A stretch of 64,000 nt of DNA from contig OY782679.1 in assembly GCA_963678055.1 (NCBI GenBank), forward strand, positions 496,001 to 560,000. The letters are read 5' to 3'. Of this stretch, positions 24,568 to 33,370 are shown piece after piece (positions within the stretch are counted from its first letter, which is position 1; the number at the start of each line of letters is the position of its first letter). This stretch comes from CAXXOK01 sp963678055 (lineage in GTDB: Bacteria > Bacillota > Clostridia > Christensenellales > Aristaeellaceae). The notes under the pieces were generated by a model. The model was given only the letters and a program-made list of their open reading frames with translations. It did not search any database and was not told the origin of the DNA. The translations under genes and the position numbers were made by a program.

Positions 24568-25110
24568 ATGCCGGTACGGTGTGCCTGGGCGCGTGGTGAG
24601 CAGATGATTCGCTACCACGACGAGGAATGGGGCAAGCCCGAACATGACGACAGGAAGCTTGCCGAAATGCTCCTGCTGGAAGGGTTTCAGGCAGGGCTTT
24701 CATGGGCGGTGGTGCTGAGCAAGCGCGAAAACTTCCGCAAGGCATTTGCGGGGTTTGACCCTGTTAAAATCGCGGCCTTCGGCCAGCAGGATGTGGAGCG
24801 CATGATGGCGGATGCCGGCATTGTGCGCAACCGCAAGAAAATCGAAGCAGCGATTGGCAATATGCGCGTATTTCTGACCATTCAAAAGGAGTTTGGGTCG
24901 TTTGACCGCTACCTGTATTCCTTTGCGCCGGATGCCCCGATCATCGGTGGGCAGGAGCTGATCTGTTCTTCTCCCTTGTCCGATGCAATGGCTAAGGATA
25001 TGAAAAAGCGCGGCATGCGCTTTATGGGCTCGGTTACGGTGTACAGTTTCTTACAGGCAGTGGGCGTGGTGAACGATCACGATCTGCTGTGCGACTTTAA
25101 ATTCAACTGA
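24568..25110 (+). CDS. tag: DNA-3-methyladenine glycosylase I
   Basis: Tag excises 3-methyladenine from alkylated DNA, starting base excision repair. RCAWARGEQMIRYHDEEWG is the family N-terminus with the zinc-binding Cys and His, followed by LEGFQAGLSWAVVLSKRENF. The C-terminal FMGSVTVYSFLQAVGVVNDH supplies the remaining conserved block. At 180 aa it is full length. It is followed 12 nt later by the dUTPase gene, giving a two-gene DNA-integrity unit. Confidence 0.92.
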   Translation: MPVRCAWARGEQMIRYHDEEWGKPEHDDRKLAEMLLLEGFQAGLSWAVVLSKRENFRKAFAGFDPVKIAAFGQQDVERMMADAGIVRNRKKIEAAIGNMRVFLTIQKEFGSFDRYLYSFAPDAPIIGGQELICSSPLSDAMAKDMKKRGMRFMGSVTVYSFLQAVGVVNDHDLLCDFKFN

Positions 25111-25122
25111 AGGGGAACACGC

Positions 25123-25548
25123 ATGACGATTCAAATTAAGTACCACGCACCCATTACAAAAATTACCCGACTGGAGCAGGGAGACTGGATTGATCTGCGC
25201 GCTGCAGAGGACGTCACCCTGAAAGCGGGGGAACATAAGCTGATCTCGCTTGGGATTTCCGCCAAGCTGCCCAAGGGCTGCGAAGCGCATGTTGTGCCGC
25301 GCAGCTCCACATTTAAAACCTGGGGCATTTTGCAGACCAACTCCATGGGCGTGGTAGATGAAAGCTATTGCGGGGAGAATGACATATGGTATATGTCCGT
25401 GTATGCCGTGCGCGATACCCATATTCAAATGGATGATCGTATCTGCCAGTTCCGCATTGTGGAAAAGATGCCGCCTGTCACCATCGAGGAGGTTGATGCG
25501 ATGAACGCGGAAAGCCGCGGCGGGTTCGGCTCGACTGGCAAGCGCTAA
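25123..25548 (+). CDS. dut: dUTP diphosphatase
   Basis: Trimeric-type dUTPase that hydrolyses dUTP to dUMP and PPi, keeping uracil out of DNA. The motifs are in order: LISLGISAKLP (motif 1 region), PRSSTFKTWGIL (motif 2), GVVDESYCGEND (motif 3, with catalytic Asp), DRICQFRIV (motif 4) and the Gly-rich C-terminal arm GGFGSTGKR (motif 5). At 141 aa it is normal. A strong terminator follows. The gap up to 25582 holds nothing else. Confidence 0.92.
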   Translation: MTIQIKYHAPITKITRLEQGDWIDLRAAEDVTLKAGEHKLISLGISAKLPKGCEAHVVPRSSTFKTWGILQTNSMGVVDESYCGENDIWYMSVYAVRDTHIQMDDRICQFRIVEKMPPVTIEEVDAMNAESRGGFGSTGKR

Positions 25549-25581
25549 TGGCGTTAGCATAATTGAATCAAAGTTCTGCAT

Positions 25582-25616
25582 AAAACCCCGACTTGAAAGA
25601 CAAGCCGGGGTTTTTT
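25582..25616 (+). terminator. terminator after dut
   Basis: CCCCGACTTG and CAAGCCGGGG form a stem closed by an AAAGA loop and followed by TTTTTT. It ends the tag-dut unit and separates it from the convergent gene at 25633. Confidence 0.9.
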
Positions 25617-25632
25617 ATATGAGGGTGATGGA

Positions 25633-26361
25633 TTAGTCTATCGCGGCCAGTGCATCGTTGAGCGCGGTTTTGATGGTGGAAAAGGACAGACCGTTTTCCG
25701 TGCAGTAGTCGCGAACCAGCATATTGGTCGCGGGCATGGGGCCGCCGATAATCGCCTCAATCTCAGCTTGGCTCAGCCCCAGGTCCAGTGCAATCTGGAA
25801 GGTGGTCGTGCCTTTCACGGAGGTCGTTTCGCTTGCGTCGTGCGTTTCTTCTGTGACCGGGATTTCGGCCGTTTCAGAAGCCTCGGTTGCGGCGATATCC
25901 ACCTGATGGGTCTGGATGTAGTCAATCTGCTCCTGCGTCAAGTTCGGGTTGGATGCCAGCACGATCTCCGCTGCCCGGGGGGTGAGCCATGCATCCAGCG
26001 CTATGGGCAATCCTTTGTACAGGCCGACGAAGAGCTGCACCGAGCTATTGCCGATTTCCGCCTCGCCGTACTCGGCTTCAATGTCCTTGGTCTTGATGGC
26101 AGTACCATCAGTATCAGTTGGGATGCCGAAGGCATCAAAGAGCACGGACAAATCGATTTGGAACGCATCGACCACATCTTGGAAGGTATACGAACCGCGA
26201 ATGTCTTCGGGGTTGTATTCACCGGCGAACTCGCCGCTGCTATAGCGGGCGGGTTCCTTGTCGCTCTCGGTCGCCCAGTCGCCAGTCAGCATGCTAATGC
26301 CGATGCCGCCAAAGAGGATCACAACAATCACAAGCGCGATCTGCCAAAGTTTGATTTTCAT
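25633..26361 (-). CDS. membrane-anchored protein of unknown function, paired with a polyferredoxin
   Basis: A 242-aa protein with one N-terminal membrane helix (IALVIVVILFGGIGISML) and two related helical modules: TFQDVVDAFQIDLSVLFDAF near residue 58 and TFQIALDLGLSQAEIEAIIG near residue 190, separated by a Thr/Glu-rich stretch. Its start overlaps the polyferredoxin stop by 4 nt, so it probably works with that protein at the outer face of the membrane. I do not recognise the family. Confidence 0.6.
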   Translation of the reverse strand: MKIKLWQIALVIVVILFGGIGISMLTGDWATESDKEPARYSSGEFAGEYNPEDIRGSYTFQDVVDAFQIDLSVLFDAFGIPTDTDGTAIKTKDIEAEYGEAEIGNSSVQLFVGLYKGLPIALDAWLTPRAAEIVLASNPNLTQEQIDYIQTHQVDIAATEASETAEIPVTEETHDASETTSVKGTTTFQIALDLGLSQAEIEAIIGGPMPATNMLVRDYCTENGLSFSTIKTALNDALAAID

Positions 26362-27221
26362 TGCGCATCCCCCTTTGCCGTAGCCGTCTGTTTACGCGTA
26401 GGCAGCGTTATCTCCACGGTGTCTGGCACCGGGCATACGCGCTGGGATGTGCACTCCATACAGCTGATGCACTGGAGATCGGTTACGGTTTTTTGTGCGG
26501 CGACGTCGATGTTCATGGGGCAGGCTTTGGTGCACTTGTTGCAGGATATACAGCTGCTTTCGCTGCGCTTGATCTTGAAAATGCGAAACTTGTTGAACAC
26601 GCCCAGCAGTGCGCCGTAGGGGCAGGCGTACTTGCACCACGGGCGTTCGATGAACAAAGAGCCCAGCAGCGTGATGCCCAGGATGATCAGAGACGGCAGG
26701 GCGACTTCGCCCGTCCAGAAGGTGAACAGCGCGTTGTAAGGGTCAACATTGGCAAACAGCAGCGTGGCCGAGCGTGCGGTAACAAACACCACCCAAATCA
26801 GCACCAGAAAGCGCGCATAGCGCAGTACCTTGTCAAGCTTACGCGGAACAAAGGTATTGTAGCGCTTCTTGAATAGCTTGCGTCCAAGCTTGCCAAACCA
26901 TTCCTGAATCGACCCCAGCGGGCATACCCAGCCGCAGAACACCGGGCCGAAGAACAGCGTCAGCAGCATGACTAAGACCAATAAAACGATGGCCGATGCG
27001 TGGATTTTCTGAATGAGTGTGCCCACGGTTAGCAGGTTGTACAGCGTCACCACGCCGCCAAAGGGGCACAGTGCGTGCAGCGAGGCCGTGGACAAAAACG
27101 GGATCGTAGAAAGGCCCGCTTCCTCCAGCGATTTGTTCACGGCGATGAATGCGATCAGCGTGAAAAAGAAAATTTGCACATACAGGCGGATGCGGGACTT
27201 GCGTTTTCCGGGCGTCTCCAT
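26358..27221 (-). CDS. 4Fe-4S polyferredoxin membrane protein (NapH/RnfB-like)
   Basis: A 287-aa membrane protein with several helices and four cysteine clusters. CGWVCPLGSIQEW and CKYACPYGALLGVF are the twin CxxxCP motifs of NapH/NosR-type proteins; CISCNKCTKACPMNID and CISCMECTSQRVCPVPD are ferredoxin-like 4Fe-4S sites. It probably carries electrons across or along the membrane in an anaerobic redox system whose partners are not visible here. GGAGG lies 9 nt before the ATG. Confidence 0.85.
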   Translation of the reverse strand: METPGKRKSRIRLYVQIFFFTLIAFIAVNKSLEEAGLSTIPFLSTASLHALCPFGGVVTLYNLLTVGTLIQKIHASAIVLLVLVMLLTLFFGPVFCGWVCPLGSIQEWFGKLGRKLFKKRYNTFVPRKLDKVLRYARFLVLIWVVFVTARSATLLFANVDPYNALFTFWTGEVALPSLIILGITLLGSLFIERPWCKYACPYGALLGVFNKFRIFKIKRSESSCISCNKCTKACPMNIDVAAQKTVTDLQCISCMECTSQRVCPVPDTVEITLPTRKQTATAKGDAQ

Positions 27222-27383
27222 GGTGTGTATCCTCCATATTCCGGTTTTGAGTCACAGACTGCAATCGCTTGCGTCGCCTGTATTTCGCGTTGAATGTACC
27301 ATGGAAAAACCTGCGCGGTCAATGGAGCGCAGGTGACGAATTTGTGACGATTTTCGTAACTGGCTTGAAAGCGTTGCGCGGCC

Positions 27384-28094
27384 TTACTGCGGCTTGTATT
27401 CCCAGCCTTCCTCACCGTGATAGATCATGCGCTTGGTCATGCCGCCGTCCACGGTGAGTACCTGCCCGGTGATGTAGCTGCTTTCCTCCCCGCACAGGAA
27501 CAGCACGGCCTGCACAATATCCTCCGGTGTGCCGATGCGGCCGACCGGCTGCTGGCTGTGGTCGGCCGGATCAAAGCTGCCATTCGTGGTATCAATCCAG
27601 CCGGGAGCGACGGCGTTAACGCGCACTCGCCCGGCAAGCGTTGCCGCCATGGCGTGCGTCAGCGCCGTGATGCCGCCTTTGGCGGCGGAATAGCTTTCGG
27701 TGTTTTGCTGGCTCATCAAATACCGTGTGGAGGAGAGGTTCACAATCGCCGCACCGGGGGCAAAGTGATCTAGCAGCAGCCGGGTTAAATAGTACGGTGC
27801 GGTAACGCCCACGCGCAGCACCTGGTTGAAAGCATCATACCCGCAGCAGTCCAGCCCGCCATGAGTGAGCATGGCATTGTTGACTAGATAATCAATTGTG
27901 CCATGCTGGGCAATAACCTGCATGGCGAATGCTTTGAGTACGCTTTCGTCGGCGATATCGCCCTGAAAGCCATCGTTTGGCAGTGTATCAATCACCAAAA
28001 CCGTGGCCCCTCGGGCTTTGAAGCTATCAGCAATCGCCTTGCCGATGCCGCGCGCCCCGCCGGTGATGATTGCGACTTTTCCATGCATGTCCAT
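27384..28094 (-). CDS. SDR-family NAD(P)-dependent oxidoreductase
   Basis: A classical short-chain dehydrogenase/reductase, 236 aa. Cofactor loop TGGARGIGKA near residue 12, NNAM around residue 80 in place of NNAG, catalytic Ser in IVNLSSTRY, YSAAKGG with the Tyr-x3-Lys pair, and VNAVAPGWIDT after it. The substrate cannot be told. ATG 28094 has GGAGGG 7 nt upstream; a longer reading from further upstream has no support. It stands alone. Confidence 0.85.
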   Translation of the reverse strand: MDMHGKVAIITGGARGIGKAIADSFKARGATVLVIDTLPNDGFQGDIADESVLKAFAMQVIAQHGTIDYLVNNAMLTHGGLDCCGYDAFNQVLRVGVTAPYYLTRLLLDHFAPGAAIVNLSSTRYLMSQQNTESYSAAKGGITALTHAMAATLAGRVRVNAVAPGWIDTTNGSFDPADHSQQPVGRIGTPEDIVQAVLFLCGEESSYITGQVLTVDGGMTKRMIYHGEEGWEYKPQ

Positions 28095-28181
28095 GGGGTA
28101 TCCCTCCGTATGCAATTCATTGCTTGTATCATACCCGCGTATAGTGGGATTGGCAAGTCTGTGGCGATGATAGGATGGCAC

Positions 28182-28250
28182 AAAAAAACCCCCGCACTTG
28201 CTTCAAATGTGCGGGGGTTAGGTGTTCTCGTTCAATGGACTCACCTCCTT
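28182..28250 (-). promoter_or_regulatory. full-length Shine-Dalgarno, tiny frame and terminator (possible leader)
   Basis: On the minus strand AAGGAGGTGA (complement of 28241-28250), a perfect 10-nt match to the 16S 3' end, precedes a five-codon frame (TTG AAC GAG AAC ACC TAA). A strong hairpin CCCCCGCAC/GTGCGGGGG and seven Ts follow at once. The hairpin also serves as a terminator between the glutathione peroxidase and SDR genes. Whether the tiny frame is translated is unknown. Confidence 0.5.
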
Positions 28251-28379
28251 ATTCTATTTTCTATATCGTCAACGCCTGCTGCTATAGCAGTGCGGTAACA
28301 ACGGGGCATCCGCTTTATAGCCTACGTTGCGGAGATGGCTGATGCTTGCACAATGGAATCATCTCTTTCAGTCGCTTTG

Positions 28380-28853
28380 TTAGAGAAGCGCTTTGATATC
28401 GTCTTCCAGTGATTCGGGTTTAGCGCTTGACTCAAACCGTTTCACTACGTTGCCGTCACGGTCAACCAGGAATTTGGTAAAGTTCCACTTGATCCGGCCG
28501 CTACCTTCGCCCGGTTGCTGTTCCTTAAGGAACTTGTACAGGGGTGCGGCGTCCTTGCCGTTGACCTTCACTTTGGCAAATTGGGGAAATTTGATGCCGT
28601 AGTTCAGGGTGCAGAAATCGTGAATCTGTGCAATGGTTCCCGGGGCTTGCAGGGCAAACTGGTTACACGGAAAATCCAGAATTTCGAAGCCCTGATCGTG
28701 GTACTTCTCATACAGCGTTTGCAGCCCTTCATACTGGGGGGTGAATCCGCATTTGATTGCGGTGTTGATGATCAACAGTACCTTGCCTTTGTATTCGTCC
28801 AACGTCGTTGGCTGATCGCTTGCGTCCATCACGGCAATATCGTAAAGTGCCAT
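28380..28853 (-). CDS. glutathione peroxidase family protein (cysteine type)
   Basis: A 157-aa thiol peroxidase that reduces peroxides. NTAIKCGFTPQYEGL holds the peroxidatic residue as Cys rather than selenocysteine, LDFPCNQF the Gln and a second Cys, and IKWNFTKFLVDRDG the Trp and Asn of the catalytic tetrad. In bacteria such enzymes usually take electrons from thioredoxin. AAAGGAG precedes the ATG. Peroxide defence fits an anaerobe meeting oxygen. Confidence 0.92.
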   Translation of the reverse strand: MALYDIAVMDASDQPTTLDEYKGKVLLIINTAIKCGFTPQYEGLQTLYEKYHDQGFEILDFPCNQFALQAPGTIAQIHDFCTLNYGIKFPQFAKVKVNGKDAAPLYKFLKEQQPGEGSGRIKWNFTKFLVDRDGNVVKRFESSAKPESLEDDIKALL

Positions 28854-28983
28854 GTCTTATCGCTCCTTTCGTGGTTTCCGTATGAGTAGTATACACAGCG
28901 TTGGGCGATCTTAAACAGCTTTTTTCAAACAGCTTTTTTGGTGATGGCGCGTGCTTTGAAATGATCGTATCGTCGTGGATATT

Positions 28984-29835
28984 TTACTTGCAGGCGGCGC
29001 GATAGCGGAACACAAATTCGGACAGGGGAACGTCCAGCACCTTGGCGACCACCGGGCACTTGGCCTTGAGCAGATAGAATAGCTCTCGTGGTGGATTGGA
29101 CAGCGTTTCAAAATTGCCCTGCCCTTTGGTGATGACGATATCCGCGCTATGGAAAACCTGCAAAAACGCATCGCTGCATTCATCCAGCAGTACGCCGGGC
29201 ACATCGCAGCCGGTGGAGAGGATTTCGGCATATGCGTCCAGCCCTGAGGCAACGGCATCATCGTAGGTAGCGTCGTTAAGTACGGGCTGGTTGCGCACGG
29301 CGTAGTAAAGTTTCAGGTCTGGGAACTGCTGAAGCAATAGACCGTCAAACACGGTTTCGCCGGTGTTGTCGCCAATCAGCAACAGGCTTTTAGCGGTTTT
29401 CAGCCGCTGCTGCAATAGCGGCATATCGCAGACGGCAAACGGCCGCTGATACTCCTGTACCAAGCGGTCAGCGTTTGAGGACAGGCCAATCGCGCTGTCC
29501 AGCACGTTACCGGTGGCGGCGGCCTTCAGGGCCCAGTAGAGGGCATCGTCCTTTTGCAAAAACTGTTCATATACAATGGGGTACTGCGCCTTGGCGGCGG
29601 CCAGATCGCGCTGCTTAATCGCCTGGTACGGGTCCGGGTTCCCCGTGTGTGTTTTGACAATGCCCTGCACGGTGCGGGCGATGTCCGGCGCGTTGGCAAA
29701 GGTCGCATAGTGCGTAAGTTCCCCGATTACCTCGGTCATGATCTGTTGTTGAATCGCTTCATCGTCGGTAGCCTGCCGGGCCGACTCCAGGGCCTGGCGG
29801 AGAACACAGGGTAAACAGTCTAGAAATACTTGCAT
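28984..29835 (-). CDS. DUF89-family damage-control phosphatase (ARMT1-like)
   Basis: A 283-aa metal-dependent protein of the DUF89 family, proposed to remove damaged phosphometabolites. FLDCLPCVLRQALESAR carries the paired-Cys N-terminus of the archaeal/bacterial subfamily, LLIGDNTGETVFDGLLL the Asn/Asp metal site, and ITKGQGNFETL the conserved third block. The substrate is unknown. ATG 29835 has GGAG 8 nt upstream. Confidence 0.8.
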   Translation of the reverse strand: MQVFLDCLPCVLRQALESARQATDDEAIQQQIMTEVIGELTHYATFANAPDIARTVQGIVKTHTGNPDPYQAIKQRDLAAAKAQYPIVYEQFLQKDDALYWALKAAATGNVLDSAIGLSSNADRLVQEYQRPFAVCDMPLLQQRLKTAKSLLLIGDNTGETVFDGLLLQQFPDLKLYYAVRNQPVLNDATYDDAVASGLDAYAEILSTGCDVPGVLLDECSDAFLQVFHSADIVITKGQGNFETLSNPPRELFYLLKAKCPVVAKVLDVPLSEFVFRYRAACK

Positions 29836-29901
29836 GCGGTACGCTCCCATCGCTTGGATTGTGGATTATATTCCGTGTTCGAATGCTGCTTCCCTGCAAG
29901 A

Positions 29902-29935
29902 AAAAGAACGCAATCCGTCTGGACTGCGTTCTTTT
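29902..29935. terminator. bidirectional terminator after nrdD
   Basis: AAAAGAACGCA and TGCGTTCTTTT pair around an inner CC/GG; A- and T-runs on both sides let it work on either strand. It ends the leftward nrdD transcript. Confidence 0.8.
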
Positions 29936-29947
29936 AAGCGGTGTTTT

Positions 29948-32281
29948 TTACGCGTTATGTGCGTGGATGAACTCCATCACCTTGGCAGGGCCGGCGTACT
30001 TTTCGGCGCTTTGACCCTTCACGGACACCAGCGACGGGGCCTGCATGACACCGTACTTTTCGACCAGATCCTGATGCTGGCTGGCATCGATGATCTTGTG
30101 CTTGATACCGGCTTCGGCAAGCGAGGTTTTCACCATCTTGCAGCTGGCGCAGGTGGGGGTGGTGAAGAGCAGCAGCTCATCGTCCTGTTTGGCGGCGGGC
30201 TGGGCATTTGCATCAACCACATATTCCTTGCGGTCGAGGAACTCCTGGGATTTACCATCGTTCCAGTTGCGCACGGGGCGATAATAGCCGGTGATGCGGG
30301 AGTAGACTTCCGCGTCCTGTCCGCAGTCGGGGCAGGTCATGTGTTCGCCGGCAATGTAGCCGTGATCGCTGCACACCGAGTATGTTGGGGAGATGGTGTA
30401 GTAGGGCAGCTTGAAGTTCTCGGCAATCTTGCGTACCAGCGTGGCTGCGGCCTTCCAGTCGGGCAGTTTCTCGCCCAGGTAGGCGTGGAACACCGTGCCG
30501 GAGGTGTACAGCACTTGCAGATCGTCCTGTACGGCAAGGGCTTCAAAAATATCGTCCGTCGCGCCGACCGGCAGGTGGGAGGAGTTGGTGTAGTAGGGTT
30601 TGTCGCCGGGGTTTTTGGCGGCGGAGATGATATCGGGGAAGCGCTTTTTGTCGTGCTTGGCCAGGCGGTAGGTGGTGGACTCGGCAGGCGTTGCTTCCAG
30701 GTTGAACAACGCGCCGTACTGTTCCTGATAGTTTACCAGTCTGTCGCGCATGTGGTTGAGCACATTCTGGGCAAAGGCCTGGGTATCGTCATGGGTCATA
30801 TCCTTGCCAAGCCATTTGGCGTTTAGTCCGGCTTCGTTCATGCCCACCAAACCGATGGTGGAGAAGTGGTTATCAAACGTACCCAGATAGCGCTTGGTGT
30901 AGGGGTACAGCCCCGCGTTCATCAGGTTGGTGATGACCGTGCGCTTGGTATCCAGCGAGCGGGCGGCCACATCCATCAACTTGTCCAGCCGTGCGTAGAA
31001 GTCCTGCTCGTCTTTTGCCTGATAGGCGATGCGCGGCAGGTTGATGGTTACCACGCCGACAGAGCCGGTGCTTTCGCCGCTGCCGAAGAACCCGCCGCCC
31101 TTTTTACGCAGTTCGCGCAGGTCCAGCCGCAGGCGGCAGCACATGGAACGTACATCGGAGGGCTCCATATCGGAGTTGATATAGTTGGAGAAATAGGGCG
31201 TGCCGTACTTGGCCGTCATTTCAAACAGCAGACGGTTGTTTTCGGTATCGCTCCAGTCGAAATCCTTCGTGATGGAATAGGTAGGAATCGGATACTGGAA
31301 CCCACGGCCGTTGGCATCGCCTTCGATCATGATGTCGATAAACGCCTTGTTGATGATATCCATTTCAGCCTGGCAGTCTCCGTAGCAGAAGTCCAGCTCC
31401 TTGCCGCCGACAATCGCGTGCTGCTCAGCAAGGTCGGCCGGTACGCGCCAGTCCAGCGTCACGTTGGTAAACGGTGCCTGGGTGCCCCAGCGGCTGGGGG
31501 TGTTGACACCGAAGATGAAGGACTGCAGGCTTTGTTTTACATCTTTATAGGTAAGTTTATCCACCTTCACAAACGGGGCCAGGTAGGTATCGAAGGAGGA
31601 TACGGCCTGAGCGCCGGCCCACTCGTTTTGCATAATGCCCAGGAAATTAACTAGCTGGTTGCACAGCGTGGACAGGTGGCTGGCGGGCGAGGAGGTGATC
31701 TTGCCGGGGATACCGCCAAGGCCTTCCATGATGAGCTGTTTCAGGCTCCACCCGGCGCAATAGCCCGTGAGCATGGACAGATCGTGAATATGCATATCCG
31801 CGTTGCGGTGGGCACTGGCGATTTCCTCGTCATACACTTCAGACAGCCAATAGTTGGCGGTAATGGCGCCGGAGTTGGACAAAATCAATCCTCCGACGGA
31901 ATAGGTTACGGTGGAGTTTTCCTTCACGCGCCAGTCGTCAATCTTTACATAGCCGTTGACCAGCTCTTTGTAATCCAGCAGCGTGGTGGAGGTATTGCGC
32001 ACCTTTTCCCGCTGTTTGCGGTACAAAATATAGGCTTTGGCTACATCGGCATACCCGGCCTGTACCAAAACGCGCTCAACGCTATCTTGTATACTTTCTA
32101 CGCCGATGATATCATACTGGATTTTATCCTGATAATCGGCGGTTACTTTTAATGCAAGGAAGTCTATCACATCCTGCGTATACTGTTTCTCCTGGGCATT
32201 GAAGGCCTTGGCGATCGCGCTGACAATTTTAGAAATATTAAACTCAGCCAGAGCGCCGTCCCGTTTGATAACCTTGTACAT
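29948..32281 (-). CDS. nrdD: anaerobic ribonucleoside-triphosphate reductase with C-terminal thioredoxin-like domain
   Basis: Class III ribonucleotide reductase, which makes dNTPs without oxygen using a glycyl radical. Residues 1-95 form the ATP cone (MYKVIKRDGALAEFNISKIV); the catalytic barrel follows; CSDHG and CPDCG bind zinc; RITGYYRPVRNWNDGKSQEF contains the radical glycine. After it, residues about 700-777 form a thioredoxin/glutaredoxin-like domain with TTPTCASCK (CxxC) and a cis-Pro-like MQAPSLV, absent from standard NrdD. It may supply electrons to the active site in cis (inference). Control by NrdR is indicated by the paired boxes upstream. Confidence 0.93.
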   Translation of the reverse strand: MYKVIKRDGALAEFNISKIVSAIAKAFNAQEKQYTQDVIDFLALKVTADYQDKIQYDIIGVESIQDSVERVLVQAGYADVAKAYILYRKQREKVRNTSTTLLDYKELVNGYVKIDDWRVKENSTVTYSVGGLILSNSGAITANYWLSEVYDEEIASAHRNADMHIHDLSMLTGYCAGWSLKQLIMEGLGGIPGKITSSPASHLSTLCNQLVNFLGIMQNEWAGAQAVSSFDTYLAPFVKVDKLTYKDVKQSLQSFIFGVNTPSRWGTQAPFTNVTLDWRVPADLAEQHAIVGGKELDFCYGDCQAEMDIINKAFIDIMIEGDANGRGFQYPIPTYSITKDFDWSDTENNRLLFEMTAKYGTPYFSNYINSDMEPSDVRSMCCRLRLDLRELRKKGGGFFGSGESTGSVGVVTINLPRIAYQAKDEQDFYARLDKLMDVAARSLDTKRTVITNLMNAGLYPYTKRYLGTFDNHFSTIGLVGMNEAGLNAKWLGKDMTHDDTQAFAQNVLNHMRDRLVNYQEQYGALFNLEATPAESTTYRLAKHDKKRFPDIISAAKNPGDKPYYTNSSHLPVGATDDIFEALAVQDDLQVLYTSGTVFHAYLGEKLPDWKAAATLVRKIAENFKLPYYTISPTYSVCSDHGYIAGEHMTCPDCGQDAEVYSRITGYYRPVRNWNDGKSQEFLDRKEYVVDANAQPAAKQDDELLLFTTPTCASCKMVKTSLAEAGIKHKIIDASQHQDLVEKYGVMQAPSLVSVKGQSAEKYAGPAKVMEFIHAHNA

Positions 32282-32409
32282 CCTTCGTCCCTCCTGTTTA
32301 TTTTTAGGGCGTCAACTAAAACAGCTTTTTTCAAAGCTCATCCTTTGAGGAGTGTTGGTCGTTTTAGTTTTTTTATTCTAAACCGTAATATGGTGACTGT
32401 CAAGCGGAA

Positions 32410-32457
32410 ACGCAACATATTGTGTATTTTATTTCTTGAGACACTAAATACTGGTGT
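32410..32457 (-). promoter_or_regulatory. tandem NrdR boxes upstream of nrdD
   Basis: ACGCAACATATTGTGT (32410-32425) and ACACTAAATACTGGTGT (32441-32457) resemble the NrdR consensus ACACWATATATWGTGT. Their starts are 31 nt apart, the three-turn spacing known for NrdR pairs. They lie 130-175 nt upstream of the nrdD start codon, consistent with dATP-dependent repression. Confidence 0.75.
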
Positions 32458-32481
32458 TAGCGCGTATGTGCCCAGTATATA

Positions 32482-33174
32482 TTATGCTGCGCCGCGGATG
32501 TGTACGCCCGGTACATAGGGGCGTATAGCGTCGGCAAATGCTTGTAATTCCTGCATTTCAAAGCCCTCCAAGCCGGGGGTGAGAACGTCTGCGGAGGCCT
32601 GGAAATTTTGCAGAAAATAGGCGTCGGCACCCTGAATCCACTGCCCGATTTTAACAAGATCTTCTTGCGTGTGCAGCCCTTTAACTACCGTGGTACGAAA
32701 CTCGTAGGGCACAGGGCCGGTCAGCAGATAGGCTACGCTGTCTTTCACGGCGGGAAGCGGGTCTGCCTGTATGCCGGTGGCCTGGGCATACTTGTCCGGG
32801 GCGTGTTTCAGGTCCATAGCCACGGTATCGACCAGCCCGGCTTGCACCAGTGCTTTTAGCTTGCCAGGGCGGGTACCGTTGGTATCGACCTTGACAAGAA
32901 AGCCAAGACTTTTAATCTTTTGCAAAAAACCCTCAAGGCCGTCCCACAATAGCGGCTCGCCGCCGGTGACACATACACCGTCCAGAAGACCTTTGCGTGA
33001 CTGTAGGAAGGCCAACACCGTATCCTCGGTGATCTCCTGCGCATCGTTGGCCGGATCCAGCAGAGAGGCGTTGTGACAATAGGGACAGCGAAAATTACAG
33101 CCGCCAATAAATACCGTGGCGGCCACCTTACCGGGATAATCCAGGAGGGTCATTTTCTGCAGTCCCGCAATCAT
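32482..33174 (-). CDS. nrdG: anaerobic ribonucleotide reductase activating protein
   Basis: Radical-SAM activase that installs the glycyl radical on NrdD. MIAGLQKMTLLDYPGK is the family N-terminus and GGCNFRCPYCHNASLL holds the CxxxCxxC 4Fe-4S motif; VTGGEPLLW and VDTNGTRP are SAM-binding segments. ATG 33174 gives 230 aa and has AAGGGG 9 nt upstream; the longer reading to 33342 adds 56 residues unlike any NrdG. It lies upstream of nrdD on the same strand, separated by 200 nt with NrdR boxes. Confidence 0.92.
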   Translation of the reverse strand: MIAGLQKMTLLDYPGKVAATVFIGGCNFRCPYCHNASLLDPANDAQEITEDTVLAFLQSRKGLLDGVCVTGGEPLLWDGLEGFLQKIKSLGFLVKVDTNGTRPGKLKALVQAGLVDTVAMDLKHAPDKYAQATGIQADPLPAVKDSVAYLLTGPVPYEFRTTVVKGLHTQEDLVKIGQWIQGADAYFLQNFQASADVLTPGLEGFEMQELQAFADAIRPYVPGVHIRGAA

Positions 33175-33370
33175 ACGCACAAACCCCTTGTGTAGTGTGG
33201 TGAAATTGTGTCTTTTGTCATCGTACGCAATCCGTTTTGCGAAGTCAAGACCATGGAAGAAGTTTAGAATGATATCTTTTCGTGTCCGGTTTCTTAGGCC
33301 TGCAGTCCCAAGAAACCCGGGCCTCCAAAATACTTTCTTCACCTATATACACCGCTTCTAAACGGGTGAA

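Noticed and set aside
28241..28250. TCACCTCCTT on the plus strand as the 3' end of a 16S rRNA gene
   Set aside because: The flanking bases do not match 16S sequence; it is simply the complement of a Shine-Dalgarno on the minus strand.
29834..32152. Several long plus-strand frames over nrdD
   Set aside because: They lie antisense to a fully conserved NrdD and have no start signals.
33175..33342. 56-residue N-terminal extension of NrdG
   Set aside because: The extension has no family similarity that I recognise, while ATG 33174 has a good ribosome-binding site and the conserved NrdG N-terminus.
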